The translations under genes were made by a program, and so were the position numbers. A DNA stretch of 64,000 bases from Streptomyces sp. NBC_00654 (GTDB lineage Bacteria; Actinomycetota; Actinomycetes; Streptomycetales; Streptomycetaceae), in contig NZ_JAPEOB010000001.1 in assembly GCF_026341775.1 (NCBI RefSeq), positions 2,604,001-2,668,000 on the forward strand. The letters run 5' to 3'. The notes beneath the pieces were generated by a model. That model was not told where the DNA came from. It made no database searches and worked only from the letters and a program-made list of their open reading frames with translations. This document shows positions 1-7,543 of this stretch, piece after piece (within the stretch, counting starts at the first letter, position 1; each line of letters begins with the position of its first letter).

Positions 1-78
1 ATGCAGGTGCAGGTCACCGCGCTGACCCGGGCGATGAACGCCCCCGCCCGCCAACCGGACGCTGCCGCCCGGCCATGA
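1..78 (+). CDS. cvnB: Roadblock/LC7 protein CvnB, C-terminal end only
   Basis: Partial gene running in from the left edge. The frame from base 1 is open and stops at TGA 76-78, giving a 25-residue tail that ends in a Pro/Ala-rich stretch. The stop overlaps the ATG of the DUF742 gene. In conservons the order is cvnA (sensor kinase), cvnB (roadblock), cvnC (DUF742), cvnD (GTPase), so position identifies this as the cvnB end. The ATG at base 1 is probably internal. Too little sequence remains to confirm the fold; the call rests on gene order. Confidence 0.6.
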   Translation: MQVQVTALTRAMNAPARQPDAAARP

Positions 79-428
79 CCCCCGGCCCAGGACGCCGTCT
101 GATCCCCGCCTATCTGGTCACCGGTGGCCGCTCCGCACCCACCGGCCCCGCGCTCGACCGGCTCGCCGTGCTCGTGCGTACGGACTCGACGCTGCCCCAG
201 GACACCGGAACCGAACACCGCAGGCTGTGCGAACTGCTGGAACCGGGGGCACTCACCGTCGTCGAGTGCGCCGCCCACCTGGAACTCCCGGTCAGCGCCA
301 CGGTCTTCCTGGCCGCGGACCTCGCGGCCGCCGGACATCTGCACACCCGACCGCCGATCCCCAGCGCCGGGGAGATCGACCGGTCGCTCGTCGAGAGGCT
401 GCTCGTTGGACTCCGCTCCCTCCACTGA
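75..428 (+). CDS. cvnC: DUF742 protein CvnC of conservon 1
   Basis: A 117-residue DUF742 protein. The family signature is visible: N-terminal RRLIPAYLVTGGR, a central segment on early differentiation of subdomains, then a winged-helix-like part with LELPVSATVFLAADLAAAGHL. CvnC proteins are thought to link the sensor complex to the CvnD GTPase at the membrane. The ATG overlaps the upstream cvnB stop (ATGA), and the 3' end overlaps the cvnD start, so translation is probably coupled. The length is normal for the family. Confidence 0.88.
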   Translation: MTPGPGRRLIPAYLVTGGRSAPTGPALDRLAVLVRTDSTLPQDTGTEHRRLCELLEPGALTVVECAAHLELPVSATVFLAADLAAAGHLHTRPPIPSAGEIDRSLVERLLVGLRSLH

Positions 429-1152
429 CCGGACCGGCATCGGCTATCTGCCGAGTGCCGACCAGACCCTGATGAAGCTCGTCGTCACGGGTCCCTTCGG
501 CGTGGGCAAGACGACCCTGATCCGCACCCTGTCGGAGATCCCGACGCTGCACACCGAGGAGGTGATGACACAGTCCAGCACCGGGCTCGACGACACCGCG
601 GGTCTCCCCGACAAGACCACGACGACGGTCGCCGTCGACTTCGGCAGGCTGACCGTCCCCGGTGACCTGGTGCTCTACATGTTCGGCACCCCGGGGCAGG
701 AACGCTTCTTCCCGCTGTGGGCGGACATCGCCCGCGGTGCCCTCGGTGCCCTCGTCATGGTCGACACCCGTCGGCTGGAGGACTCGTTCGCCGTGATGGA
801 CATGGTGGAGGAACAGGGGCTGGCGTACGCCGTCGCCGTCAACCGCTTCCCGGACGCCCCCGCCCACACCGACGAGGTCCTGCGCAAACACCTCGACCTG
901 GCCCCGGAGACCCCTCTGGTGCAGTGCGACGCCCGCGAACGCCGGGGCTCCATCGACGCGCTCATCGCCCTGGCCGAGCACGCGCTGACCTGCCTGCCGC
1001 AACAGGATTCCCTGCCGCGACAGGATTCCCTGCCGCGACAGGATTCCCCGCCGCAGCGGGAGCCCGCTGCCCGGTCGGGGCCCCAGCCGCAACTCCAGTC
1101 ACAGTCCCCACTCCAGTCCCGTCCCCTACCCCTTTCCCGGGATTCGTCATGA
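406..1152 (+). CDS. cvnD: Conservon GTPase CvnD
   Basis: Ras-like small GTPase (Gtr/ATP-GTP-binding family) of 248 residues, ending a CvnA-B-C relay. The P-loop GPFGVGKTT and the switch-2 motif FGTPGQE are clear; AVNRFPD stands where NKxD normally lies. I chose the TTG at 406 inside cvnC because the product then begins MDSAPS and gives the usual short leader before the first beta strand, and a GAGAGG lies upstream. The frame is open much further upstream, but that is only a shadow of cvnC. The C terminus carries an unusual Gln/Ser/Pro-rich tail of about 60 residues made partly from an 18-bp tandem repeat. The stop overlaps the cvnE start. Confidence 0.85.
   Translation: MDSAPSTDRTGIGYLPSADQTLMKLVVTGPFGVGKTTLIRTLSEIPTLHTEEVMTQSSTGLDDTAGLPDKTTTTVAVDFGRLTVPGDLVLYMFGTPGQERFFPLWADIARGALGALVMVDTRRLEDSFAVMDMVEEQGLAYAVAVNRFPDAPAHTDEVLRKHLDLAPETPLVQCDARERRGSIDALIALAEHALTCLPQQDSLPRQDSLPRQDSPPQREPAARSGPQPQLQSQSPLQSRPLPLSRDSS
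1003..1056 (+). repeat. Three 18-bp tandem repeats inside cvnD tail
   Basis: Three adjacent copies of CAGGATTCCCTGCCGCGA (1003-1020, 1021-1038, and 1039-1056 with changes). Each encodes QDSLPR or a variant, so the repeat keeps frame. A change in copy number would alter tail length without a frameshift. Confidence 0.9.
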
Positions 1153-2402
1153 CGCTCTCCCCGCCGGACACCGAGCACGACTCGCCGCACCGGCCGCTCG
1201 CGCTGTACGGTCCCGACTTCGCCGCCGATCCGCACGGGCACTACCGCAGCCTGCGCGCACAGGGGCCGCTCGCCCGCGTCAGGATCGCCCCCGGTATCGA
1301 CGCGATGCTCGTCACGGACTACCAGGCGGCCGTCGACCTCGTGCGCGACACCGACACCTTCACCAAGGATCCGCGCGCCTGGCAGGCGACCGTACCGGCG
1401 GACTCGCCCGTCCTCCCCGTGCTCGGCCACCGGCCCACCGCCCTCTTCAGCGACGGCGCTGTGCACACCCGCTACCGCGACACCATCAACGACAGCATCG
1501 CCCTGATCGAACCGCACATGCTCCGGGCCGAGGTCACCCGGGTCGCGCAGCAGCTCATCGGCGAGTTCTCGGCGACGGGCAGCGGCGACCTCGTCGCCCA
1601 GTACGCGCGCCGGCTCCCGCTGCACGTCTTCACCACCTGGTTCGGCGTGCCGCCCGAGGACGGCGAACGCATCGTGAACGGCGTCGGCGGCATGATGAAC
1701 TCCGCCGCGGACGCCGCAGCCGCGTACGCGGATCTCGTCGGTGTCGTCACCGAGCTGGTGGCCGCCCGTCGCGCCCGACCCGGCCGTGACCTCACCTCGT
1801 ACCTGCTCGCACATCCGGCCGGGCTCGACAACGACGAGACAGTGCGTCAGATCACACTCATGATGAGCGCGGGGCACGATCCCACGACCAATCTGATCTC
1901 CAACGCGCTGCTCCACATGCTCACCGACGCGCGCTATTCCGGTTCGCTGCACGGCGGTGCGACGACCGCCCACGAGGCGATCGACGAAGTCCTCTGGCAA
2001 GACCCTCCACTGGCCAATCTGGGTGCCCACTACCCTCGTCGCGATACGGAGTTCCACGGCGTCGCGCTGCGCGCCGGACAGCTGGTCCTGGTGTCGTTCG
2101 CCGCCGCCAACACCCAGTCCCCGCCCGCGCTTTCGGACCCCGGGGCGGGTTCCGGGTCCAGTGCGCATCTGGCCTGGTCGACCGGGCCGCACCGGTGCCC
2201 GGCGAAGCAGCCGGCACTGCTGATCACGATGACCGCGATCGAGCAGCTGACCAGTCAGCTCTGCGACCTCGAACTCGCCACGGAGCCGTCGCGGCTGATG
2301 TGGCGGCCCGGTCCCTTCCACCGCGCGCTCGTGCATCTGCCGGTCCGTTTCACTCCGCTCGATCCGGGTCTTGGCCGTGTCGGTGGTACGCCGAACGGGT
2401 GA
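1149..2402 (+). CDS. cvnE: CYP157-type cytochrome P450 CvnE lacking ExxR
   Basis: Cytochrome P450 of 417 residues in the cvnE position, ATGA-overlapped with cvnD. The I-helix reads AGHDPTTN and the heme-binding segment STGPHRCPA has the axial Cys. The K-helix, where nearly every P450 has ExxR, reads DEVLWQ, so Arg is replaced by Trp. This matches what is published for the CYP157 family of Streptomyces, whose members lack ExxR. CYP157 genes usually sit in conservons. The substrate is unknown; redox partners are not encoded nearby. The start is fixed by the overlap with cvnD, and the long frame further upstream is a shadow. Confidence 0.9.
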   Translation: MTLSPPDTEHDSPHRPLALYGPDFAADPHGHYRSLRAQGPLARVRIAPGIDAMLVTDYQAAVDLVRDTDTFTKDPRAWQATVPADSPVLPVLGHRPTALFSDGAVHTRYRDTINDSIALIEPHMLRAEVTRVAQQLIGEFSATGSGDLVAQYARRLPLHVFTTWFGVPPEDGERIVNGVGGMMNSAADAAAAYADLVGVVTELVAARRARPGRDLTSYLLAHPAGLDNDETVRQITLMMSAGHDPTTNLISNALLHMLTDARYSGSLHGGATTAHEAIDEVLWQDPPLANLGAHYPRRDTEFHGVALRAGQLVLVSFAAANTQSPPALSDPGAGSGSSAHLAWSTGPHRCPAKQPALLITMTAIEQLTSQLCDLELATEPSRLMWRPGPFHRALVHLPVRFTPLDPGLGRVGGTPNG

Positions 2403-2477
2403 GGGGCGAGAGGATTGCCCGATGAACATTGAGCGCAGCCGGCGCAAACCCAACAGGCGCACGGACGGGGTGGCCCT

Positions 2478-2888
2478 GTGAGCAGGTACGACAGGTACGA
2501 CAGGTACGACAGGTACGACGCCACCGACGAACAGTGGGAGGGTCTCGCCCAGGTCGTACCGCTGCGGGGCCGCAACGAGTGGCCGTCCCGGGTCGACCAC
2601 CGCGCGGTCCCGGACGAGCGCGCCGAACAGCGGCGGCTCGTGGTGCTGCGGGTGCAGGTCTTCGCGGACGCACGTGAAGTCGCCGAGTATCTGGTCGCGC
2701 AGGTTCCGGTGCTGCTCGACCTGACGGCGGCGGAGACGGATGTGGCCAAACGCATTCTGGACTTCAGCAGCGGCGTCGTCTTCGGACTGGGCAGCGGCAT
2801 GCACCGCGTCGACAAGAACGTCTTCCTGCTGGCGCCGGTCGGCATGGAAGTCGAAGGAGTCACGCCCGCGGGACTCCCTCAATCGTAG
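2478..2888 (+). CDS. SepF-like cell division protein
   Basis: SepF family protein of 136 residues. SepF binds FtsZ and the membrane; streptomycetes carry one main SepF and shorter SepF-like paralogues. The C-terminal core is diagnostic: VFADAREVAEYLVAQVPVLL, then FSSGVVFGLGSGMHRV and VFLLAPVGMEV. The GTG start at 2478 opens on four tandem copies of the 9-bp unit AGGTACGAC (2484-2519), giving an RYD-repeat N terminus instead of the amphipathic helix usual for SepF membrane binding. It lies 75 bp after cvnE. It could be the orthologue of a SepF-like protein (SflA/SflB type); which one cannot be settled here. Confidence 0.85.
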   Translation: MSRYDRYDRYDRYDATDEQWEGLAQVVPLRGRNEWPSRVDHRAVPDERAEQRRLVVLRVQVFADAREVAEYLVAQVPVLLDLTAAETDVAKRILDFSSGVVFGLGSGMHRVDKNVFLLAPVGMEVEGVTPAGLPQS

Positions 2889-2942
2889 GAAGGTCTCCGG
2901 GTAAAACGGTTCGGCTGCCGCGGTCGTGCATACGGTCCGCAC

Positions 2943-4253
2943 ATGACAGCCACTCCCTCGCCGCCCGACCTGGACGCTTCACTCCCGGCCCCCGGAGGCA
3001 CCGCTCGTCCCTCTGGTCCCACGGGCCACACTCGCCCCACCGGTCGTTCCCGTCATGCCTGTTCTGCTGGTCCTGTCGGTCCTGTCGGTCCTGCTGGTCC
3101 TGTCGGTCCTGTTGGTTCCGCCGGTCCCGTCCGTCATGTCCGCCCGGCGGTCACCGAGTTACGGCTCGCCGCCTTCGCCTCGCTCCGCCGCGCGGTCCTT
3201 CCCATGGGGCCGATGACGCTCGTCACCGGCGGGGCGGGCACCGGCAAGACGACCGCGCTGCGGGCGTACGGGGCGCTGGCGCGGCTCGGGGCCGGTGCTC
3301 CGCTCGACGAGGTCTTTCCGGACCCGGTCGCCTGTGTGCCCGAACGGGCGGGCACCGACGCCCAGGGCAGGCGCGGGTTCCGGCTCGGCTGCACGGTGGA
3401 CGGCCCGGCCGGCCCGGTCCGGCTGGAGGTGGCGGTGCAGGCGGAGCCGACCCTCCGCATCGTCGGGGAACGGCTGACCGGAGGAGGCGAGACCCTGCTG
3501 GCCACCGCGCTGCGCGATCCGCGGCGCCCGACGGTCCAGGCCGCCTGGCACACGGCGGGGCTGGTTCCGGTGACCCGGGCCCCGCTGCCGGACGACCGGC
3601 TGGCGACGGCGCTGCTGCCGCTGCGGGTCGCGGGCACCACCCCGGGGCAGTTACAGGTGCTGGCCGCCGCCGAGCAGGTGGTGGTGGCGCTGCGGTCGGC
3701 CTTCGTCTGCGATCCGCAGCCGCAGCTGATGCGGGCGCCGGTACCGGCCGGTCCGGGGCGCCTGCGGTCCGACTGCGCCAATCTCGCCGAGGTGCTGGCG
3801 CGAACGCACACCCGGTGCGGTCAGCGGCATGCCCGAGTGGTCACCGCCGCCGGCGCCGGGTGCGCCGGACCGGTGACGGGGCTGGGCGCGGAACGGCTCG
3901 GGAGCGGGGAGGTACGGGCCTGGGTGGGCCGCGAGGCGGGCCACCGGACGCCCCTGGGCCGGCTCGGTGACGGTGAACTGAGGTATCTGGCCCACGCGCT
4001 CGTCCTGCTGACCGGCCCGCAGGTGCTCGCGGTGGACGCTCCGGCGGAGGTACCGCCCGCGATGCGGGCGCTCACGGTGCTGGCCGACGGGCTGGACCGG
4101 AATCTGGACGGGAGACAGCTGCGGGAGCTGCTGGCGCTGGCCTCGTCGGTCTGCGGGGACGGACACATCCGGCTGGTGGGGACGGTCACGGACCTGTCCG
4201 CGGCAGGCGCCTGCGGGACAGCGGGAGTGTCAGTGGTAGACCTGGGACCGTGA
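2943..4253 (+). CDS. AAA-type ATPase with collagen-like tract and TTA codons
   Basis: ATP-binding protein of 436 residues, RecF/SMC-like AAA type. Walker A is GGAGTGKTT near residue 98; a late segment, VLAVDAPAEVPPAM near residue 360, looks like the Walker B region. Residues about 43-63 form a Gly-Pro-Val collagen-like repeat encoded by a TCCTGTCGG microrepeat. Two Leu codons are TTA (3159-3161 and 3651-3653), rare in Streptomyces and suggesting dependence on the bldA tRNA. The 3' end overlaps the mazG-like gene (GTGA). Function unknown; the ATPase call is firm, the process is not. Confidence 0.75.
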   Translation: MTATPSPPDLDASLPAPGGTARPSGPTGHTRPTGRSRHACSAGPVGPVGPAGPVGPVGSAGPVRHVRPAVTELRLAAFASLRRAVLPMGPMTLVTGGAGTGKTTALRAYGALARLGAGAPLDEVFPDPVACVPERAGTDAQGRRGFRLGCTVDGPAGPVRLEVAVQAEPTLRIVGERLTGGGETLLATALRDPRRPTVQAAWHTAGLVPVTRAPLPDDRLATALLPLRVAGTTPGQLQVLAAAEQVVVALRSAFVCDPQPQLMRAPVPAGPGRLRSDCANLAEVLARTHTRCGQRHARVVTAAGAGCAGPVTGLGAERLGSGEVRAWVGREAGHRTPLGRLGDGELRYLAHALVLLTGPQVLAVDAPAEVPPAMRALTVLADGLDRNLDGRQLRELLALASSVCGDGHIRLVGTVTDLSAAGACGTAGVSVVDLGP

Positions 4254-4609
4254 CAGAACTCGATGTGGCAGAACTTCAGCGGCGGCTGGCGGCGTTCGCG
4301 GCGGCCCGGGACTGGGAGCGGTACCACTCCCCGAAGAATCTCGCCGCCGCCCTGAGTGTGGAGGCGTCCGAACTGCTGGAGATCTTCCAGTGGCTGACAC
4401 CCGAGCAGTCGGCGCGGGTGATGGAGGAGCCGGGATCGGCGCATCGGGTGGCGGACGAGGTCGCCGATGTTCTCGCGTATCTGCTTCAGTTCTGCGAGGT
4501 GTTGGGCATCGATGCGCTGGCGGCGCTGGCGGCCAAGATGGACCGGAATGAGAAGCGCTTCCCGGTTCCTGACTCTTCGGAACCCACAAATTGTCACTCT
4601 TCGGAGTGA
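4250..4609 (+). CDS. MazG-like nucleotide pyrophosphohydrolase
   Basis: Nucleotide pyrophosphohydrolase of 119 residues, the RS21-C6/dCTPase-like short form of all-alpha NTP pyrophosphatases. The metal-binding helices show as EASELLEIFQW and DEVADVLAYLLQF (ExxE and ExxD type). Such enzymes cleave (d)NTPs to NMP and pyrophosphate. The GTG start overlaps the upstream stop. The last codons contain the direct repeat ACTCTTCGGA (4572 and 4596). Coupling to the AAA ATPase suggests joint expression, but no shared function is established. Confidence 0.85.
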   Translation: MTELDVAELQRRLAAFAAARDWERYHSPKNLAAALSVEASELLEIFQWLTPEQSARVMEEPGSAHRVADEVADVLAYLLQFCEVLGIDALAALAAKMDRNEKRFPVPDSSEPTNCHSSE

Positions 4610-4733
4610 TCCACTTATTCACAGTCGACTTTGTGTCCACAGATTTCCGAATTCCTCTGGCCTTTCGGTGCCGTCCACCTCACTGTGGGTAATGGATGAG
4701 GTGAGCGGGTTTTCGTACGGACGGGGGAGTGGC
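4610..4733. promoter_or_regulatory. Intergenic region with three DnaA-box-like 9-mers
   Basis: Between the mazG-like gene and the DUF6099-like gene. TTATTCACA (4615-4623) and GTGTCCACA (4633-4641) lie on the plus strand and TTACCCACA on the minus strand (TGTGGGTAA, 4684-4692). Each is one base from TTATCCACA or TTGTCCACA. No dnaA or dnaN is near, so this is not oriC as known. Confidence 0.45.
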
Positions 4734-5249
4734 ATGGAAGCGGAGCGACTCATCGAGATCGGTCGTCGTGCTCTGGCGGAGAGCCGGGGCGCGCTGAGCA
4801 TCATGGCGGAGGCCTGGCAGGCCCAGGCCTTGGCGCGGACGGTCGGCGGCAAGCTGGCCCAGGGCGGCCCGCTGGAGTTACGGAGCGAGGCGCGGGGCCT
4901 CAGCGAGATCGGCGGGAGCGGGGTCTCGGTGCTCGACCACCCGATGGTGCTCGCCGGAGGGACACGGGCCTCACAGCTCTCCGAAGTCACCGATGTGCGA
5001 AGGACGCTGGCAGGTCTGGCCCTGCTGCTGGGCGAGTCGGGGATCGCGCTGGTGGGTGTTGCCTGCGACACCGGGGAGGACGGGCTCTACTGGCAGTGCA
5101 TCGAGGCCATAGACGCCACGGACGAGTCGATGGACCGGGTGCACGGCATGCTGAGACGGCTGGCGGAGAGGGAGCGTGAGAGGGGGCGGGAGCGTGATGG
5201 CCCCTACGGAGTGCTCCACGGCCCGGCGGGATCGGCGGCGGGCCCGTGA
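4734..5249 (+). CDS. DUF6099-like protein
   Basis: A 171-residue protein of no known function that resembles a Streptomyces-restricted family I recall as DUF6099. It begins MEAERLIEIGRRALAESRG, has a central segment about self-similar helices with EAWQAQALARTV, and a conserved GIALVGVACDTGEDGLYWQC stretch. The ATG at 4734 follows GGGGGAG at a suitable distance; an in-frame ATG at 4692 is possible but weaker. Leu at 4878-4880 is a TTA codon. The tail is Arg/Glu-rich and low complexity. Family name is from memory; the gene itself is well supported by its internal conservation pattern and start. Confidence 0.65.
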   Translation: MEAERLIEIGRRALAESRGALSIMAEAWQAQALARTVGGKLAQGGPLELRSEARGLSEIGGSGVSVLDHPMVLAGGTRASQLSEVTDVRRTLAGLALLLGESGIALVGVACDTGEDGLYWQCIEAIDATDESMDRVHGMLRRLAERERERGRERDGPYGVLHGPAGSAAGP

Positions 5250-5394
5250 GAGGAGGGGCGGGACCGGTGAGCCCATGAGCCGCCGGGCGGTGCTGGAGCG
5301 GTGACGGGCCCGGGGCGGTGACCGGGCGCTGGGTGCACCGTGCGGGGCCGGGTGACGGGAGGAGGACCGGCGCCCGAAGGGGCAGGATGGATGT

Positions 5395-6318
5395 ATGGAT
5401 CTTCGAATCTTCACCGAGCCCCAGCAAGGGGCGAGCTACGACACTCTGCTCACCGTCGCCAAGGCCGCCGAGGACCTCGGCTTCGATGCCTTCTACCGCT
5501 CGGACCACTATCTCCGCATGGGCTCCGGAGACGGACTGCCCGGCCCGACCGACGCGTGGATCACCTTGGCGGGACTGGCGCGCGAGACCAAGCGGATCCG
5601 CCTCGGCACCCTGATGACGGCGGGCACCTTCCGACTGCCCGGGGTGCTGGCCATCCAGGTCGCCCAGGTGGACCAGATGTCCGGCGGCCGGGTCGAACTG
5701 GGCCTGGGGGCAGGCTGGTTCGAGGAGGAGCACAAGGCGTACGGCATCCCGTTCCCGAAGGAGAAGTTCGGCCGGCTGGAGGAGCAGCTGGCGATCGTCA
5801 CCGGCCTGTGGGCGACGGAGACCGGCAAGACGTTCAGCTACGACGGCACGTACTACCAGCTCACGGACTCGCCCGCGCTGCCCAAACCGGCCCAGGCCAA
5901 GGTGCCGGTCCTGATCGGGGGGCACGGCGCGACCCGTACCCCGCGACTGGCCGCGCAGTACGCGGACGAGTTCAACATCCCGTTCGCCTCGATCGAGGAC
6001 AGCGAGAAGCAGTTCGGGCGGGTCAGGGAAGCGGCGAGAACGGCGGGCCGTCGGCCGGAGGACCTGGTGTACTCCAACGCGCTGGTGGTGTGTGCGGGCA
6101 AGGACGACGCGGAAGTGGCGCGACGCGCGTCCGCCATCGGGCGTGACGTGGACGAGCTCAAGGCCAATGGACTGGCGGGTTCGCCCGCCGAAGTGGTGGA
6201 CAAGATCGGCCGGTTCGGCGCGATCGGGTCCTCCCGCATCTACCTCCAGGTATTGGATCTGGACGACCTGGACCATCTGGAACTGATCTCTTCACAGATC
6301 CAGTCCCAGCTGACCTGA
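5395..6318 (+). CDS. LLM-class F420-dependent oxidoreductase
   Basis: Luciferase-like TIM-barrel oxidoreductase of 307 residues. Typical segments are AAEDLGFDAFYRSDHYL near the N terminus, RIRLGTLMTAGTFR, and LGLGAGWFEEEHKAYG, followed by KVPVLIGGHGATRTPRLAA. Actinobacterial members of this group use F420 rather than FMN, but cofactor choice is not proven by sequence. The substrate is unknown. CAGGAT at 5385-5390 lies a few bases before the ATG and could be a -10 box for a near-leaderless transcript; GAAGGGG further up is a weak alternative ribosome site. The stop lies inside a CCTGA pentamer tract. Confidence 0.85.
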   Translation: MDLRIFTEPQQGASYDTLLTVAKAAEDLGFDAFYRSDHYLRMGSGDGLPGPTDAWITLAGLARETKRIRLGTLMTAGTFRLPGVLAIQVAQVDQMSGGRVELGLGAGWFEEEHKAYGIPFPKEKFGRLEEQLAIVTGLWATETGKTFSYDGTYYQLTDSPALPKPAQAKVPVLIGGHGATRTPRLAAQYADEFNIPFASIEDSEKQFGRVREAARTAGRRPEDLVYSNALVVCAGKDDAEVARRASAIGRDVDELKANGLAGSPAEVVDKIGRFGAIGSSRIYLQVLDLDDLDHLELISSQIQSQLT

Positions 6319-6475
6319 CCTGACCTGACCTGACCTGACCTGACCTGACAGGCCCGACCGACCTGACCTGACAGGCCCGACCGACCTGACCTGACAGGCC
6401 CGACCGACCCGTCCTGACAGGCCCGACCGGCCTGACCCGACAGGCTGGTCCCACCGGCCGGCCAACCGGCCTGCC
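6310..6475 (+). repeat. CCTGA pentamer and imperfect longer tandem repeats
   Basis: Begins with about seven CCTGA units overlapping the end of the oxidoreductase gene, then runs into imperfect copies of a roughly 28-30-bp unit built from CCTGACAGGCCCGACCGA. Occupies most of the gap before mmuM. No gene or clear hairpin is seen. Confidence 0.85.
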
Positions 6476-6521
6476 CGGCCCGACTGCCTGACCCGGCCCC
6501 GGAGAAGAGGGAGTGGTACCT

Positions 6522-7439
6522 GTGCGGTCCGTCCGTACGCTCGCGGCAGCGCTCGACGCGGGGCCCGTCCTGCTCGACGGCGGGCTCTCCAACCAGTTGG
6601 AGGCGCAGGGGTGCGATCTGTCCGACGCCCTGTGGTCGGCGAGGCTGCTCGCCGACGCGCCCGAGCAGATCGAGGCCGCGCACCTGGCGTATGTGCGGGC
6701 GGGTGCGCAGGTGCTCATCACCGCGGGCTATCAGGCGACGTTCGAGGGTTTCGAGCGGTACGGGATCGGACGGGCCCGCGCCGAGGAGCTGCTGGCCCGC
6801 AGTGTGCACCTGGCCGGGGCGGCCGCCGACGCGGCACGGCGGGAGAGCCCGGGACGGGAGATCTGGATCGCCGCGTCGGTCGGGCCGTACGGGGCGATGC
6901 TGGCGGACGGCAGCGAGTACCGGGGGCGGTACGGGCTCTCCGTACGGGAGCTGGAAGCCTTCCACCGCCCCCGGGTGGCCGTGCTGGCAGCCGCCGGCCC
7001 CGACGCGCTGGCCCTGGAGACGGTGCCCGACCTGGACGAGGCCGAGGCGCTGCTGCGGGTGACCGGCGAGTACGGGCTTCCGGTGTGGCTCTCGTACAGC
7101 GTCCTCGGGGACCGGACCCGGGCGGGGCAGCCGTTGCGGGAGGCCTTCGCGCTCGCCGCCGGGCAGGACCATGTGATGGCCGTCGGGGTCAACTGCTGCG
7201 ACCCGGCGGACGCGGACCGGGCGGTCGGGCTCGCGGCGGAGGTGACCGGCAAGCCGGTCGTCGTCTATCCGAACAGCGGGGAGCGATGGGATGCCGGGGG
7301 CCGGGGGTGGACCGGGGCGAGCACCTTCGACCCGGAGCGGGTGCGGTTCTGGACCCGGGCGGGGGCCCGGCTGGTCGGCGGCTGCTGCCGGGTGGGACCG
7401 GCGCGCATCGCGGAGCTGGCCGGCCAACTGGGGCGATGA
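6522..7439 (+). CDS. mmuM: Homocysteine S-methyltransferase
   Basis: MmuM-type homocysteine S-methyltransferase of 305 residues that makes methionine from homocysteine and S-methylmethionine. The Zn-binding cysteines are visible in VGVNCCDP and in the late GGCC motif (VGGCCRVGP). The N terminus holds VLLDGGLSNQLE, and FHRPRVAVLAAAGPDAL is family-like. The GTG at 6522 is preferred because GAAGAGGGAG ends about 9 bases upstream; GTG 6513 lies inside that site. Acts in the cytoplasm. Confidence 0.9.
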   Translation: MRSVRTLAAALDAGPVLLDGGLSNQLEAQGCDLSDALWSARLLADAPEQIEAAHLAYVRAGAQVLITAGYQATFEGFERYGIGRARAEELLARSVHLAGAAADAARRESPGREIWIAASVGPYGAMLADGSEYRGRYGLSVRELEAFHRPRVAVLAAAGPDALALETVPDLDEAEALLRVTGEYGLPVWLSYSVLGDRTRAGQPLREAFALAAGQDHVMAVGVNCCDPADADRAVGLAAEVTGKPVVVYPNSGERWDAGGRGWTGASTFDPERVRFWTRAGARLVGGCCRVGPARIAELAGQLGR

Positions 7440-7529
7440 CATGTCCGCCGGTGCCGAGTGCGGGTTCCGTGGCGGTGAACGGCCCTGCTGCCAGGGCGAA
7501 AATGCCTGGTCGGGCGGGGGCCGGAGGAC

Positions 7530-7543
7530 CATAATCGGACGGG
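7530..7543 (+). promoter_or_regulatory. Candidate -10 box for leaderless hen1 transcript
   Basis: CATAAT at 7530-7535 lies seven bases before the GTG of hen1, where a transcript would start at or next to the start codon. GGAGGA at 7523-7528 is 14 bases from the GTG, too far for a good ribosome site. No good -35 box is seen. Confidence 0.45.

Noticed and set aside
675..2942. A 755-residue minus-strand open frame over cvnD, cvnE and the SepF-like gene
   Set aside because: Antisense shadow of high-GC genes; the plus strand has clear P450, GTPase and SepF motifs, while this product is Arg-rich and without any domain.
4615..4692. Chromosomal replication origin
   Set aside because: Only three imperfect DnaA boxes and no dnaA, dnaN or recF genes; Streptomyces oriC has many more boxes next to dnaA.
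6310..6475. CRISPR array
   Set aside because: Units are directly adjacent and degenerate, without unique spacers, and no cas gene is present.
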